In this document: positions 41,696 to 49,478 of the stretch, piece after piece
Layout of the letters: every line of letters starts with the position of its first letter
Numbering within the stretch: the first letter of the stretch is position 1
From: an uncultured Lachnospiraceae bacterium
GTDB taxonomy: Bacteria; Bacillota; Clostridia; Lachnospirales; Lachnospiraceae
Direction: 5' to 3'
DNA: 64,000 nt
Assembly (NCBI GenBank): GCA_910586025.1
Contig: CAJUIO010000002.1
Coordinates: forward strand, 24,641-88,640
Notes under the pieces: model-generated
Database searches by the model: none
Seen by the model: the letters and a program-made list of their open reading frames with translations, nothing else
Told to the model about the DNA's origin: nothing
Translations under genes and position numbers: made by a program

Positions 41696-44086
41696 GAGAC
41701 GGAGCCTTGCCGTCTCAGACAGCCCGGATTCCTTTACCAGCTTTTCGTAAGCTTCTGCGTCCGATTTGCGCAGGCTGTCATACAGATCGTTCTTTTCGTT
41801 GTTGTCGGCCTGCAGGCGTGTGACGGTCCGGCAGACGGCCTCCTGTCTCTTTATTTGCTTCTCCGTCTCGGGCCGGAAGGATACGAGGATCTCGTAGGAG
41901 CTTCCCGCGGTTACCTGGTCAAGGAGAACGGTGAGCCTTTCGTTATCATCCACGGCGGCAGGATATTCCCTGCCCTGTGAGGTGATACGGACTGTTCCGG
42001 AGGTGATGTTGCAAAATTCCACCAGGAGGCTTCTTGCAGGTACGGCTGTTTTGGATTCGCAGGAGACGGTAAGCTTCTGCGTGTGGTCGTCCGGTGCCAA
42101 AGACTGGAAATGAGTTTCGATTCTCTCACCGTCAAGATCCTCATGGAGCGTGTAGCTTCCTGTTCCGTTGCTTACCATAACCTTCAGCCTGTCAGGGTTG
42201 GATGCGTCATTGGTGGTCTCACGGTCATCGAGAACAAGGAAACCGCCTTCCTTAAGGAGCGCGGGAATGGAATCCAGCCAGCGGACCATGGTGATTTCAC
42301 GGTCTCCCCGGTATTCGTCACCTGTAAAAATATCGGTCCAGACACCTTCGGGAAGCCATGCAGGGATCCGGTTCATGCCTTCACGGTCGCTCTTTTCCGT
42401 TACCGGAATCACCAGAAGCTGGCCGCCAAAGAGATACTGCTCCGGACATTCGTAGGCTCTCTGCTTTTCGGGATAAGCGTAGTACATGGGTTCGATCAGG
42501 GCAAGCCCGTTGTCCGTTGTTTCATAGGAAGCGGAGTACAGGAAGGGGATCATTCTGTGGCGGAAGCGGAGAAACTCCTCCGCAATCAGTCCGGTTCCGC
42601 TCATATAAGCCCAGGGCTCCTTGGTAAAGGTGAGGGAGCTGGTGCTGTGGATGCGGTTGATTGGGCTGAATACGCCAAACTGCAGGAAGCGTACATAGAG
42701 CTCGTCATCCTTGTAGCCGCACATATGCCCGCCAATGTCATGGCTCCACCAGGTGTAGCCCACGTTGGAGGCGGTCGCCGTAAAGTAAGGCAGATATTTC
42801 AGTGTTTTCCAGGTTACAAAGGTGTCTCCGGAAAAGCCCAGGGGATATCTGTGGGAGCCTATGCCGCAGTAGCGGGACAGAATCAGGGGCTGATGGGAGA
42901 GCGCGTTGTCAAGGAAATGGTAGTGGTTCAAGGCCCAGAGAGGATCAAGCCCTTCCATGGAGGATTTGCTTCCCTGCTGCCAGTCGATCCACCAGAAATC
43001 AACGCCGTCCTTTTCATAGGGCCTGTGGAGCACGTCAAAATAAGCGTTGATATAGCGGTCGTCGGAGATATCGAAGGGGATCTGCTGCTCGGTTGCGGGA
43101 TCCACTCCCATGGCCTGTGCCATTTCCTCATAGGAATCCTCGAAATAGCGCACGCCGTCCGCAGGATGGAGATTCAGGGTCACTTTCAGGTTCTTTTCGT
43201 GGAGCTTTCCGAGAAAACGTTTATAGTCAGGGAAAAGATCCGTGTTCCAGCTGTAGCCGGTCCAGCCGTTATTCCCGCCGTGCAGCTCATCGTTTTTGCC
43301 GTCCCTTGAGATACCCTTTGCCTCGTCCAGGGTCTCGGACCAGTGCCAGTCCATATCCACGGTTGCCACGGTAAAGGGAACCTTCCTTGCCGCAAAGCGG
43401 TCCATGAGGTGAAGATATTCCTTCTCGGTGTAGGCATAGTAGCGGCTCCACCAGTTTCCCAGGGCAAATCTGGGGATGAGGGGCGTCTTCCCGCAGATCC
43501 GGTACAGAGCCTTTAAAGCCCCGCGGAAATCCTTTCCGTAAGCGAACACATAGATGTCCGTCTCCTTTACGCTGCGGGGCGAAAGCGTTCCGTCTGCCTT
43601 GAGGATCAGGGAGCTGCCATCATCAAGCACGGCCGCTCCGGTGGTGGAGGCCACGCCGTTATCCAGAGTGATGGGGTGGGATTCGGGGTGATCTCTGTCA
43701 AAGGAGTGCCACAGATCCCCGTCACAGCAGTCCAGAGTCCGATATGTGCCGTGAAGATTTCCCTCGTTGTTGAGGAAGGCCTTCTCTCCGCCTTCTGACA
43801 GAACAACATAGCTGTCCTTCAGACTCTCCTTCAGGACGAGGGTGATCTTGTCCGTGATGACTGAGAGTCCCTCCGGGGTGTGCTCGGTGCGGAAGGATAC
43901 GGGCGGAAGATCCCGATACCACACGGATTGGGTGGCCTCGTCGCAGAACTGGTGGTTCCCGCTCTTTTCAATTCGCACAAGGCGGTCCGTCAGCACGGTG
44001 ATCCGCCAGTCGTTTGCTGAGATCATGTTTTCCGGCAGCGCGGCCGGAGCGATATTTGCGATCAGATGTTTTTCCAGCATATTCAT
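41666..44086 (-). CDS. Glycoside hydrolase family 31 (alpha-glucosidase/xylosidase type)
   Basis: 806 residues, no signal peptide, so probably cytosolic. Domains: N-terminal beta-sandwich (about 1-200), a (beta/alpha)8 barrel (about 205-560), and C-terminal beta domains, with an unusual charged helical tail after residue 720. Likely nucleophile Asp368 in DFWWIDWQQG, acid/base Asp421 in GFSGDTFVTW, plus SHDIGGH. Substrate is probably an alpha-glucoside or alpha-xyloside but cannot be fixed by eye. ATG 44086 has AAGGAG upstream on its strand. Convergent with the Rieske flavoprotein gene and divergent from the DUF969 operon. Confidence 0.9.
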   Translation of the reverse strand: MNMLEKHLIANIAPAALPENMISANDWRITVLTDRLVRIEKSGNHQFCDEATQSVWYRDLPPVSFRTEHTPEGLSVITDKITLVLKESLKDSYVVLSEGGEKAFLNNEGNLHGTYRTLDCCDGDLWHSFDRDHPESHPITLDNGVASTTGAAVLDDGSSLILKADGTLSPRSVKETDIYVFAYGKDFRGALKALYRICGKTPLIPRFALGNWWSRYYAYTEKEYLHLMDRFAARKVPFTVATVDMDWHWSETLDEAKGISRDGKNDELHGGNNGWTGYSWNTDLFPDYKRFLGKLHEKNLKVTLNLHPADGVRYFEDSYEEMAQAMGVDPATEQQIPFDISDDRYINAYFDVLHRPYEKDGVDFWWIDWQQGSKSSMEGLDPLWALNHYHFLDNALSHQPLILSRYCGIGSHRYPLGFSGDTFVTWKTLKYLPYFTATASNVGYTWWSHDIGGHMCGYKDDELYVRFLQFGVFSPINRIHSTSSLTFTKEPWAYMSGTGLIAEEFLRFRHRMIPFLYSASYETTDNGLALIEPMYYAYPEKQRAYECPEQYLFGGQLLVIPVTEKSDREGMNRIPAWLPEGVWTDIFTGDEYRGDREITMVRWLDSIPALLKEGGFLVLDDRETTNDASNPDRLKVMVSNGTGSYTLHEDLDGERIETHFQSLAPDDHTQKLTVSCESKTAVPARSLLVEFCNITSGTVRITSQGREYPAAVDDNERLTVLLDQVTAGSSYEILVSFRPETEKQIKRQEAVCRTVTRLQADNNEKNDLYDSLRKSDAEAYEKLVKESGLSETARLRLLEHTLSLNF

Positions 44087-44107
44087 AATTCTCCTTGGCT
44101 ATTTTAG

Positions 44108-44136
44108 TTGGTGATCAGCTGCCTTTATTTTATAAT
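44108..44136 (+). promoter_or_regulatory. Candidate promoter P1 upstream of the DUF969 operon
   Basis: TTGGTG (44108-44113), 17 bases, TATAAT (44131-44136). It overlaps the minus-strand GH31 promoter, so the two would compete for polymerase. First of three plus-strand candidates in the 316-base gap between the GH31 and DUF969 genes. Confidence 0.4.
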
Positions 44137-44155
44137 CTGGCGGCGGCTGAGTCAA
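44127..44155 (-). promoter_or_regulatory. Promoter of the GH31 gene
   Basis: On the minus strand TTGACT (44155-44150) and TAAAAT (44132-44127) are 17 bases apart, about 40 bases before the GH31 start codon. An alternative -10 TATAAA lies two bases earlier with 15-base spacing. Confidence 0.58.
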
Positions 44156-44189
44156 TCGGAATTGTTTGGGGCAAGGAATTTATAAGTCA

Positions 44190-44218
44190 TTGTAAAAGGG
44201 CCCGGAGCGGTATATACT
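44190..44218 (+). promoter_or_regulatory. Candidate promoter P2 upstream of the DUF969 operon
   Basis: TTGTAA (44190-44195), 17 bases, TATACT (44213-44218). An orphan AAGGAGG at 44223-44229 follows with no start codon at usable distance. Confidence 0.48.
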
Positions 44219-44262
44219 GTTTAAGGAGGCAGTTTAGAGGGGAAAGGAGCCCTGTTACGCTG

Positions 44263-44291
44263 TGGACTTTCTTCCTTTAAAGTGATATAAT
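44263..44291 (+). promoter_or_regulatory. Candidate promoter P3 upstream of the DUF969 operon
   Basis: TGGACT (44263-44268), 17 bases, TATAAT (44286-44291). Predicted start is near 44298, giving a leader of about 105 bases that contains the inverted repeat 44314-44373. Confidence 0.6.
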
Positions 44292-44313
44292 ATTTCCAAA
44301 TTTATCATGATTC

Positions 44314-44373
44314 GGATTCGGGTGTCAGAAGCCCTGGCTGCGGAGTGTGCCTGGCAATTTGACACCCGAATCC
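44314..44373. repeat. Long inverted repeat in the DUF969 operon leader
   Basis: A 14-base arm GGATTCGGGTGTCA (44314-44327) is exactly repeated in inverse at 44360-44373, with a 32-base loop that itself can fold (GCC with GGC). No T-run follows, so it is not a simple terminator. It lies in the 5' leader, 29 bases before the start codon; it may be an RNA control element or a two-site operator. Confidence 0.65.
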
Positions 44374-44402
44374 CAAATCAAATTAACGAAGGGAGTTACA
44401 AA

Positions 44403-45077
44403 ATGGAGTACGTCAAGTTAGTAGGTATCTTAATTATTGTTCTGGGCTTTGCCCTGAAGCTGGATGTGCTGGCCGTGGTGCTGGTTGCCGGGATTGTCAC
44501 GGGTCTTGCGGCGGGACTGGATTTCGTACATATTCTGGAAATCATCGGTGAGTCCTTTGTGAACAACCGGCTTATGTCTATTTTCCTGATCATGTTCCCG
44601 GTGATTGCCATCATCGAGAGATACGGTATGAAGGAGAGGGCGGCTTATCTGATCGGAAAGATCAAAAATGCGTCGGCGGGCAAGGTGCTCTCCATCTGGA
44701 TGATAGTCCGTTCCATTGCATCGGCGCTGAATATCCGTGTCGGCGGCCATGTGCAGTTCATACGGCCCCTGATCCTGCCCATGACCTCCGCGGCCGCGGA
44801 GGCCTCTAAGGGCGGTAAGCTCTCGGAGAAGGAAGAGGAGAAGGTAAAGGGCCTTTCCGCCGCCACGGAGAATTTCGGAAACTTTTTTGCACAGAACTGC
44901 TTTCCGGCTTCCGCCAGCGTGGTGCTTATCCAGTCAGGTCTTGCGGTGGCGGGATATGATGTCACCCTGTCGGACATTGCGTCCTCGGCTGTTTATGTAA
45001 TGGTTATCTCCGTGATCCTTACGATTATACAGGTGCTCTGGTTTGACAGAAAGGTGAAGGGAGGAAAGAAATCATGA
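44403..45077 (+). CDS. DUF969 family membrane protein
   Basis: 224 residues with about six hydrophobic segments; starts MEYVKLVGILIIVLGFALKLDVLAVVLVAG. Contains the conserved NFGNFFAQNCFPASASVVLIQSGL. DUF969 and DUF979 proteins are repeatedly found side by side, often with pyrrolidone-carboxylate peptidase, and look like two halves of a permease. ATG 44403 follows GAAGGGAG; the upstream in-frame GTG/ATA region falls in the inverted repeat. Overlaps the DUF979 gene by four bases. A role in uptake of pyroglutamate or small peptides is inferred from the operon only. Confidence 0.85.
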   Translation: MEYVKLVGILIIVLGFALKLDVLAVVLVAGIVTGLAAGLDFVHILEIIGESFVNNRLMSIFLIMFPVIAIIERYGMKERAAYLIGKIKNASAGKVLSIWMIVRSIASALNIRVGGHVQFIRPLILPMTSAAAEASKGGKLSEKEEEKVKGLSAATENFGNFFAQNCFPASASVVLIQSGLAVAGYDVTLSDIASSAVYVMVISVILTIIQVLWFDRKVKGGKKS

Positions 45078-46033
45078 CAGACTTTTTAGGTATCTATTTT
45101 CCGGAATTCTTCTATGTGCTTTGCGGCCTGGTCTGTTTTCTTACGGCCTTCCGAGCCAGGAAAAATGATTCGGCGAGGGTGGGGACCATGCTTTTTTGGA
45201 CCCTTACAGGCATTATCTTCGCATTCGGAAAGCTTCTGCCATCTGCCATGGTGGGAGGTATGCTGGTGGTGATGGGATGCCTTACGGTCACCAGACAGGT
45301 GAAGATGGGTAAGTTCAAGGAATCCACGCTGCAGTTTCGAAAGATATCAAGCGAGAAGATCGGAACAAAGATCTTTGTTCCGGCGGTTGCGGTGGGACTC
45401 ATTGCGCTGATTTTATCCTTTGTGAAATATGACGTGGTAAAGGACGGAGTGGCTGTCCCCACGGCTCTTAACGGCGCAATCATGACAGGCGTAGCCTGTG
45501 TGATCGCCCTGATACTGGGGATTGTGATCTGTAAGCCGCAGATGTCCGAGACAAGAGAGGACACATCCCGTCTTCTCATGCAGGTGGGTGCGGCCTGTCT
45601 GCTGCCCCAGCTCCTTGGAGCGCTTGGAAGCGTGTTTTCCGAGGCGGGAGTGGGAGAGGTGATCTCCGGAATGATCTCCGCCGTGGTGCCCCGGGGTAAT
45701 ATCGTGATCGGCGTTATCGTCTACGTGGCGGGAATGGTGGTCTTTACCATGATCATGGGCAATGCCTTTGCGGCCTTCACGGTAATTACGGCAGGAATCG
45801 GGGTTCCCTTCGTGATTGCACAGGGCGGGAACCCGGCTGTTATCGGTGTTCTCGGCATGACGGCAGGCTACTGCGGAACGCTGATGACACCCATGGCGGC
45901 AAACTTTAACATTGTTCCCTGTGCGGTTTTGGAGACAAAGGATCCCAAGTGGTCTGTGATCAGGGCGCAGGTTCCCATGGCGCTTATCATGATCGTGGTT
46001 CATGTAATCCTGATGCTGGTGCTTGGTTTTTGA
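45074..46033 (+). CDS. DUF979 family membrane protein
   Basis: 319 residues, roughly nine hydrophobic segments. Conserved stretches include MTGVACVIALILGI, GNAFAAFTVITAGIGVPFVI and GMTAGYCGTLMTPMAANFNIVPCAVLE. The ATGA overlap with the DUF969 gene implies equal production, as expected of a two-component carrier. The N-terminus begins with a membrane segment and has no cleavable signal. Transport activity is not established for the family as far as I know; the operon context is the only functional clue. Confidence 0.86.
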   Translation: MTDFLGIYFPEFFYVLCGLVCFLTAFRARKNDSARVGTMLFWTLTGIIFAFGKLLPSAMVGGMLVVMGCLTVTRQVKMGKFKESTLQFRKISSEKIGTKIFVPAVAVGLIALILSFVKYDVVKDGVAVPTALNGAIMTGVACVIALILGIVICKPQMSETREDTSRLLMQVGAACLLPQLLGALGSVFSEAGVGEVISGMISAVVPRGNIVIGVIVYVAGMVVFTMIMGNAFAAFTVITAGIGVPFVIAQGGNPAVIGVLGMTAGYCGTLMTPMAANFNIVPCAVLETKDPKWSVIRAQVPMALIMIVVHVILMLVLGF

Positions 46034-46059
46034 ATCTGAAGACAGAATAAGGAGAGAAT

Positions 46060-46701
46060 ATGAAAATTTTAGTGACTGGATTTGATCCCTTCGGAGGGGA
46101 GACGGTAAACCCGGCGATTGAGACCGTGAAAAGACTGCCGGATTCGGTGGCGGGAGCCGAGATCATCAAGCTTGAGATCCCCACGGTCTGCCACAAATCC
46201 CTCCGGGTGATAGATGAGGCGATTGCGGAGTACGACCCGGACGTGGTCCTGTCCATCGGGCAGGCGGGCGGAAGGCCGGATATCACGGTGGAGCGCATCG
46301 GCATCAACATGGACGACTGCAGAATCCCGGACAACGAGGGAAATCAGATTATTGACGAACCGGTGTTTCCCGAGGGGCCGGCTGCCTATTTTGCCACGGT
46401 TCCCATCAAGGCCATGGTACAGAGAATTCAGGACAGGGAAATCCCGGCCTCCGTCTCTAACACGGCGGGAACCTTTGTGTGCAACCATGTGCTCTACGGA
46501 GTGTGCCATATGATCGCCGTCAAATATCCGGGAAAGAGAAGCGGGTTCATCCATATCCCGTTCCTGCCCCGGCAGGTGGTTGATAAGAAAAACATGCCGT
46601 CCATGTCCCAGGAGATGATGGTGGAAGCGATCAGTGCCGCGATTGAGGCCATCGTGGAGACAAAGGAGGACATCAGGGTGACGGGCGGGGCCACACACTG
46701 A
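46060..46701 (+). CDS. pcp: Pyroglutamyl-peptidase I
   Basis: 213 residues. Cysteine peptidase that removes N-terminal pyroglutamate from peptides in the cytosol. Starts MKILVTGFDPFGGETVNPA, the family hallmark. The triad is Glu78 in TVERIG, Cys141 in GTFVCNHVLYG and His165 in GFIHIPFLP. Third gene of the DUF969-DUF979-pcp operon, 26 bases behind DUF979. This suggests that the membrane pair imports pyroglutamyl peptides or exports the released 5-oxoproline. Confidence 0.96.
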   Translation: MKILVTGFDPFGGETVNPAIETVKRLPDSVAGAEIIKLEIPTVCHKSLRVIDEAIAEYDPDVVLSIGQAGGRPDITVERIGINMDDCRIPDNEGNQIIDEPVFPEGPAAYFATVPIKAMVQRIQDREIPASVSNTAGTFVCNHVLYGVCHMIAVKYPGKRSGFIHIPFLPRQVVDKKNMPSMSQEMMVEAISAAIEAIVETKEDIRVTGGATH

Positions 46702-46783
46702 TGCCGGTTTGCGGAGAGGAGCTTCTGTTTTCCAAACAGGACGGCTTTTCCGGACAGACAAAAATAAAGGAGGTCGATTGAAA

Positions 46784-49354
46784 ATGAAATATGTGATTAT
46801 AGGCGGAGTTGCGGCCGGTACAAAGGCGGCCGCCAAGCTAAAGCGCCTTGACCGCAGGGCCGAGGTTAAAATTTTTACGAAGAGTGCGGATATATCCTAT
46901 GCGGGCTGCGGCCTGCCCTATTACATCGGAGGCGACATAAGCGCCAGAGAGGAGCTGATTGTCAATTCTCCGGAAAAGTACGCCGGGCTTACGGGTGCTG
47001 TTGTGCGGACCGGATGCGAGGCTGTAGGTCTTGACGCAGGGGAAAAGAAGGTATCCTTCCGGAGTGCGGACGGTGCGGTGTTTGAGGAAGGCTATGACAG
47101 GCTGATCATCGCCACGGGTGCGGTTCCCTTCGTTCCTCCCGTGGAAGGAAAGGATCTTCCGGGAGTATTCTGTGTGAGAACGCCGGATGACGCTGTCGCA
47201 ATCCGTGCCTATGCGGAGGAAAGGAAATGCCGCAGGGCGGTTGTGTGCGGAGCCGGCTTTATCGGCCTTGAGGTGGCGGAAAACCTTCTGGGACTGAAAA
47301 TGGATGTGACGGTGATCGATGCCGCGCCCCAGATCATGCCAAATGCCTTTGACAGGGAGATGGCGGACTTTGCAAAGCGTAAGCTTAAGGCCGGCGGTAT
47401 GCGCATCCTGACTTCCGTGAGCCTTAAGGGGATTACCGGGCAGCAGCATGCGGAAAGCGTGGTCACGGACAGCGGTAGGCTTCCCGCGGACCTGGTTATT
47501 CTTGCTATCGGTGTGCGTCCGGCAACGGGATTCCTGGAGCAGACGGGAATCGAGATGATCAGGGGCACGATCGTGGTGGACGATGAGATGAGAACCAGCC
47601 TTCCCGATGTCTATGCGGCGGGAGACTGTGCGCTGGTAAAAAATTCTCTGACCGGAAAGCGGCAGTGGTCCGCCATGGGTTCCACGGCAAATCTTTCCGC
47701 AAGAGCCATGGCAAAGAAGCTCTTTGGCGCAGGAGGAGGCTATGGCGGCTGTCTGGGTACGGGAGTTGTCCGCCTGCTTCCGTCCCTGAACGGCGGCCGG
47801 ACCGGACTCACACAGGAGCAGGCTGCAGATGCCGGGCTTGATGCGGTGTCCGTGGTCTGCGTCCTGGATGACAAGGCTCATTACTACCCGGGAGCGTCCT
47901 CCTTTATCGTGAAGCTCACGGCCGAGCGGGAGAGCAGGAGGATTCTGGGAATCCAGGTGCTCGGAGCCGGCACGGTGGATAAGCTGGTGGACATTGCGGT
48001 GACGGGAATCTCTCAGGGAATGTGTCTCGAGGACTTTGACACCCTGGATTTTGCCTATGCGCCTCCTTTTTCCACGGCTATCCATCCCTTTGTGACGGCC
48101 TGCTACATACTGGAAAACAAGCTGGACGGCGTGCTGGAGAGCATGAGCCCGGCGGAATATGCGGCCGGAGCGGCAAAGGACTACACGGTCGTGGACGTGC
48201 AGCCCGCACCCGGTATTCCGAATGCCCGCTGGATCAATCTCTCGGCGGTTACGGAGCCCATTGCGGATCTTGCCAGGGACGAGAAGCTTCTGCTGGTCTG
48301 CACAAAGGGCAAGAGAGGGTATTTCCTTCAGAACCGTCTGAAGGCTCTTGGCTACACAAACACGCTTGTCCTCGAAGGCGGAGTCACATTCAACGAGGTG
48401 AAGGTTCCAAGGAACGGAAGAAAGCTTTCGGCGGAGGAGATCAAGCGGGTGAAGGGGCTCGGCTGTCTGCAGGATAAGCGCTATGACGATATCTTCAATG
48501 TCCGCGTGATCACCAGGAACGGAAAGCTGACCGCAAATGAGCAGCAGAAGATAGCGGAGGCATCGCAGCGCTTCGGTTCCGGGGAGGTGACCATGACCAC
48601 CCGGCTCACATTGGAAATCCAGGGCGTACCTTATGACAAGCTTGAGGAAGTGATGGCCTTTCTGGCGCAGGCGGGTCTGGAAACCGGAGGAACGGGCTCC
48701 AAGGTAAGACCTGTGGTATCCTGTAAAGGAACCACATGCCAGTACGGACTGATCGACACCTTTGCTCTGTCCCAAAAGCTCCATGACATGTTTTATACCG
48801 GGTATCGTGACGTGTCTCTGCCGCACAAATTCAAGATTTCGGTGGGAGGCTGTCCAAATAATTGTGTGAAGCCGGATCTGAACGACCTGGGTATCGTCGG
48901 TCAGAGGATCCCGGAGATTGATCCTTCCAGATGCCGGGGCTGTAAGGTGTGTCAGGTGGAGAACAGCTGTCCCATCCGGGTGGCAAAGCTGGAGGAGGGA
49001 AGGCTCAGGATTGACAGCGAGGCCTGCAATCACTGCGGGCGCTGCATTTCCAGGTGTCCCTTCGGAGCCGTGAACGAATCTGCCGCAGGCTGCAGGATCT
49101 TCATCGGCGGACGCTGGGGCAAGAAGGTGGCGCAGGGACGTGCGCTTGAGAAGATCTTCACCTCCGAGCAGGAGGTCCTGGAGCTTGTGGAGCGGGCGAT
49201 CCTGTTCTTCCGCGACGAGGGCCTGTCCGGAGAGAGGTTTGCTGATACCATTGCCCGTCTTGGATTTGAGTATGTGCAGGATAAGCTGCTTAGAGGCGAA
49301 ATTGACAGGGAGGAGATCCTGAAAAAGACTGTGAAAGGCGGAGCCACCTGCTGA
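46784..49354 (+). CDS. Multidomain flavoprotein: CoA-disulfide-reductase-like + rhodanese-like + siroheme sulfite-reductase-like + two 4Fe-4S
   Basis: 856 residues. Residues 1-450 form a two-dinucleotide-fold flavoprotein like CoA-disulfide reductase/NADH oxidase, with redox Cys42 in YAGCGLPYYIGG, and VCGAGFIGLEVAENL as the NAD(P)H motif. Residues about 463-540 resemble a degenerate rhodanese; Cys506 lies in a CxxGxR loop. Residues about 565-710 resemble a sulfite/nitrite-reductase half with the siroheme-4Fe-4S set Cys647, Cys652, Cys690, Cys694. Two ferredoxin clusters follow: Cys717/720/723/729 and Cys748/751/754/758. Probably a single-chain NAD(P)H-dependent sulfur-compound reductase. ATG 46784 has AAGGAGG nine bases before it. 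Cytosolic; no signal peptide. Confidence 0.9.
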   Translation: MKYVIIGGVAAGTKAAAKLKRLDRRAEVKIFTKSADISYAGCGLPYYIGGDISAREELIVNSPEKYAGLTGAVVRTGCEAVGLDAGEKKVSFRSADGAVFEEGYDRLIIATGAVPFVPPVEGKDLPGVFCVRTPDDAVAIRAYAEERKCRRAVVCGAGFIGLEVAENLLGLKMDVTVIDAAPQIMPNAFDREMADFAKRKLKAGGMRILTSVSLKGITGQQHAESVVTDSGRLPADLVILAIGVRPATGFLEQTGIEMIRGTIVVDDEMRTSLPDVYAAGDCALVKNSLTGKRQWSAMGSTANLSARAMAKKLFGAGGGYGGCLGTGVVRLLPSLNGGRTGLTQEQAADAGLDAVSVVCVLDDKAHYYPGASSFIVKLTAERESRRILGIQVLGAGTVDKLVDIAVTGISQGMCLEDFDTLDFAYAPPFSTAIHPFVTACYILENKLDGVLESMSPAEYAAGAAKDYTVVDVQPAPGIPNARWINLSAVTEPIADLARDEKLLLVCTKGKRGYFLQNRLKALGYTNTLVLEGGVTFNEVKVPRNGRKLSAEEIKRVKGLGCLQDKRYDDIFNVRVITRNGKLTANEQQKIAEASQRFGSGEVTMTTRLTLEIQGVPYDKLEEVMAFLAQAGLETGGTGSKVRPVVSCKGTTCQYGLIDTFALSQKLHDMFYTGYRDVSLPHKFKISVGGCPNNCVKPDLNDLGIVGQRIPEIDPSRCRGCKVCQVENSCPIRVAKLEEGRLRIDSEACNHCGRCISRCPFGAVNESAAGCRIFIGGRWGKKVAQGRALEKIFTSEQEVLELVERAILFFRDEGLSGERFADTIARLGFEYVQDKLLRGEIDREEILKKTVKGGATC

Positions 49355-49364
49355 GACGAAGCTG

Positions 49365-49400
49365 TATAGTGAACGACAAAATAATTTGTCGTTCACTATA
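49365..49400. repeat. Near-contiguous 16-bp inverted repeat after the multidomain flavoprotein gene
   Basis: TATAGTGAACGACAAA (49365-49380) and its exact inverse TTTGTCGTTCACTATA (49385-49400) flank ATAA. It begins 11 bases after the stop codon. Neither strand has a proper T-run after the stem, so it may be a terminator without U-tract, an mRNA 3' stabiliser or a remnant of a mobile palindromic unit. Confidence 0.75.
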
Positions 49401-49422
49401 AATTACGACAGAAGAAAAACAC

Positions 49423-49452
49423 AGGCTGCTGTACCGGATGGTACAGCAGCCT
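49423..49452 (-). terminator. Terminator of the metallophosphoesterase gene
   Basis: A 13-bp stem (49452-49440 with 49435-49423) with a 4-base loop; on the minus strand it is followed by GTGTTTTTCTTC. It lies 27 bases past the stop codon of the minus-strand gene. The plus-strand side has only CTTCTTG, so the element mainly serves the minus strand. Confidence 0.72.
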
Positions 49453-49478
49453 TCTTGATGCCCTGCAGGCAACAGGCT

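Noticed and set aside
41696..41716. Hairpin GAGACGG/CCGTCTC after the Rieske flavoprotein gene
   Set aside because: Short stem, no T-run on the plus strand, and it lies within the coding end of the GH31 gene.
42083..43309. 408-codon plus-strand open frame inside the GH31 gene
   Set aside because: Antisense of the GH31 catalytic domain, which carries all active-site motifs on the minus strand.
44223..44260. AAGGAGG with possible leader peptide upstream of the DUF969 gene
   Set aside because: No ATG, GTG or TTG at usable distance; the first GTG is over 30 bases away and yields only seven codons.
46727..46741. Small hairpin CTGTTT/AAACAG after pcp
   Set aside because: Six base pairs, AT-rich, with only a distant TTTT; too weak to call a terminator.
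46838..49396. 852-codon open frame on the minus strand opposite the multidomain flavoprotein
   Set aside because: It mirrors a plus-strand gene with complete cofactor motifs, has no family motif of its own, and its frame stays open because of the codon bias of the real gene.
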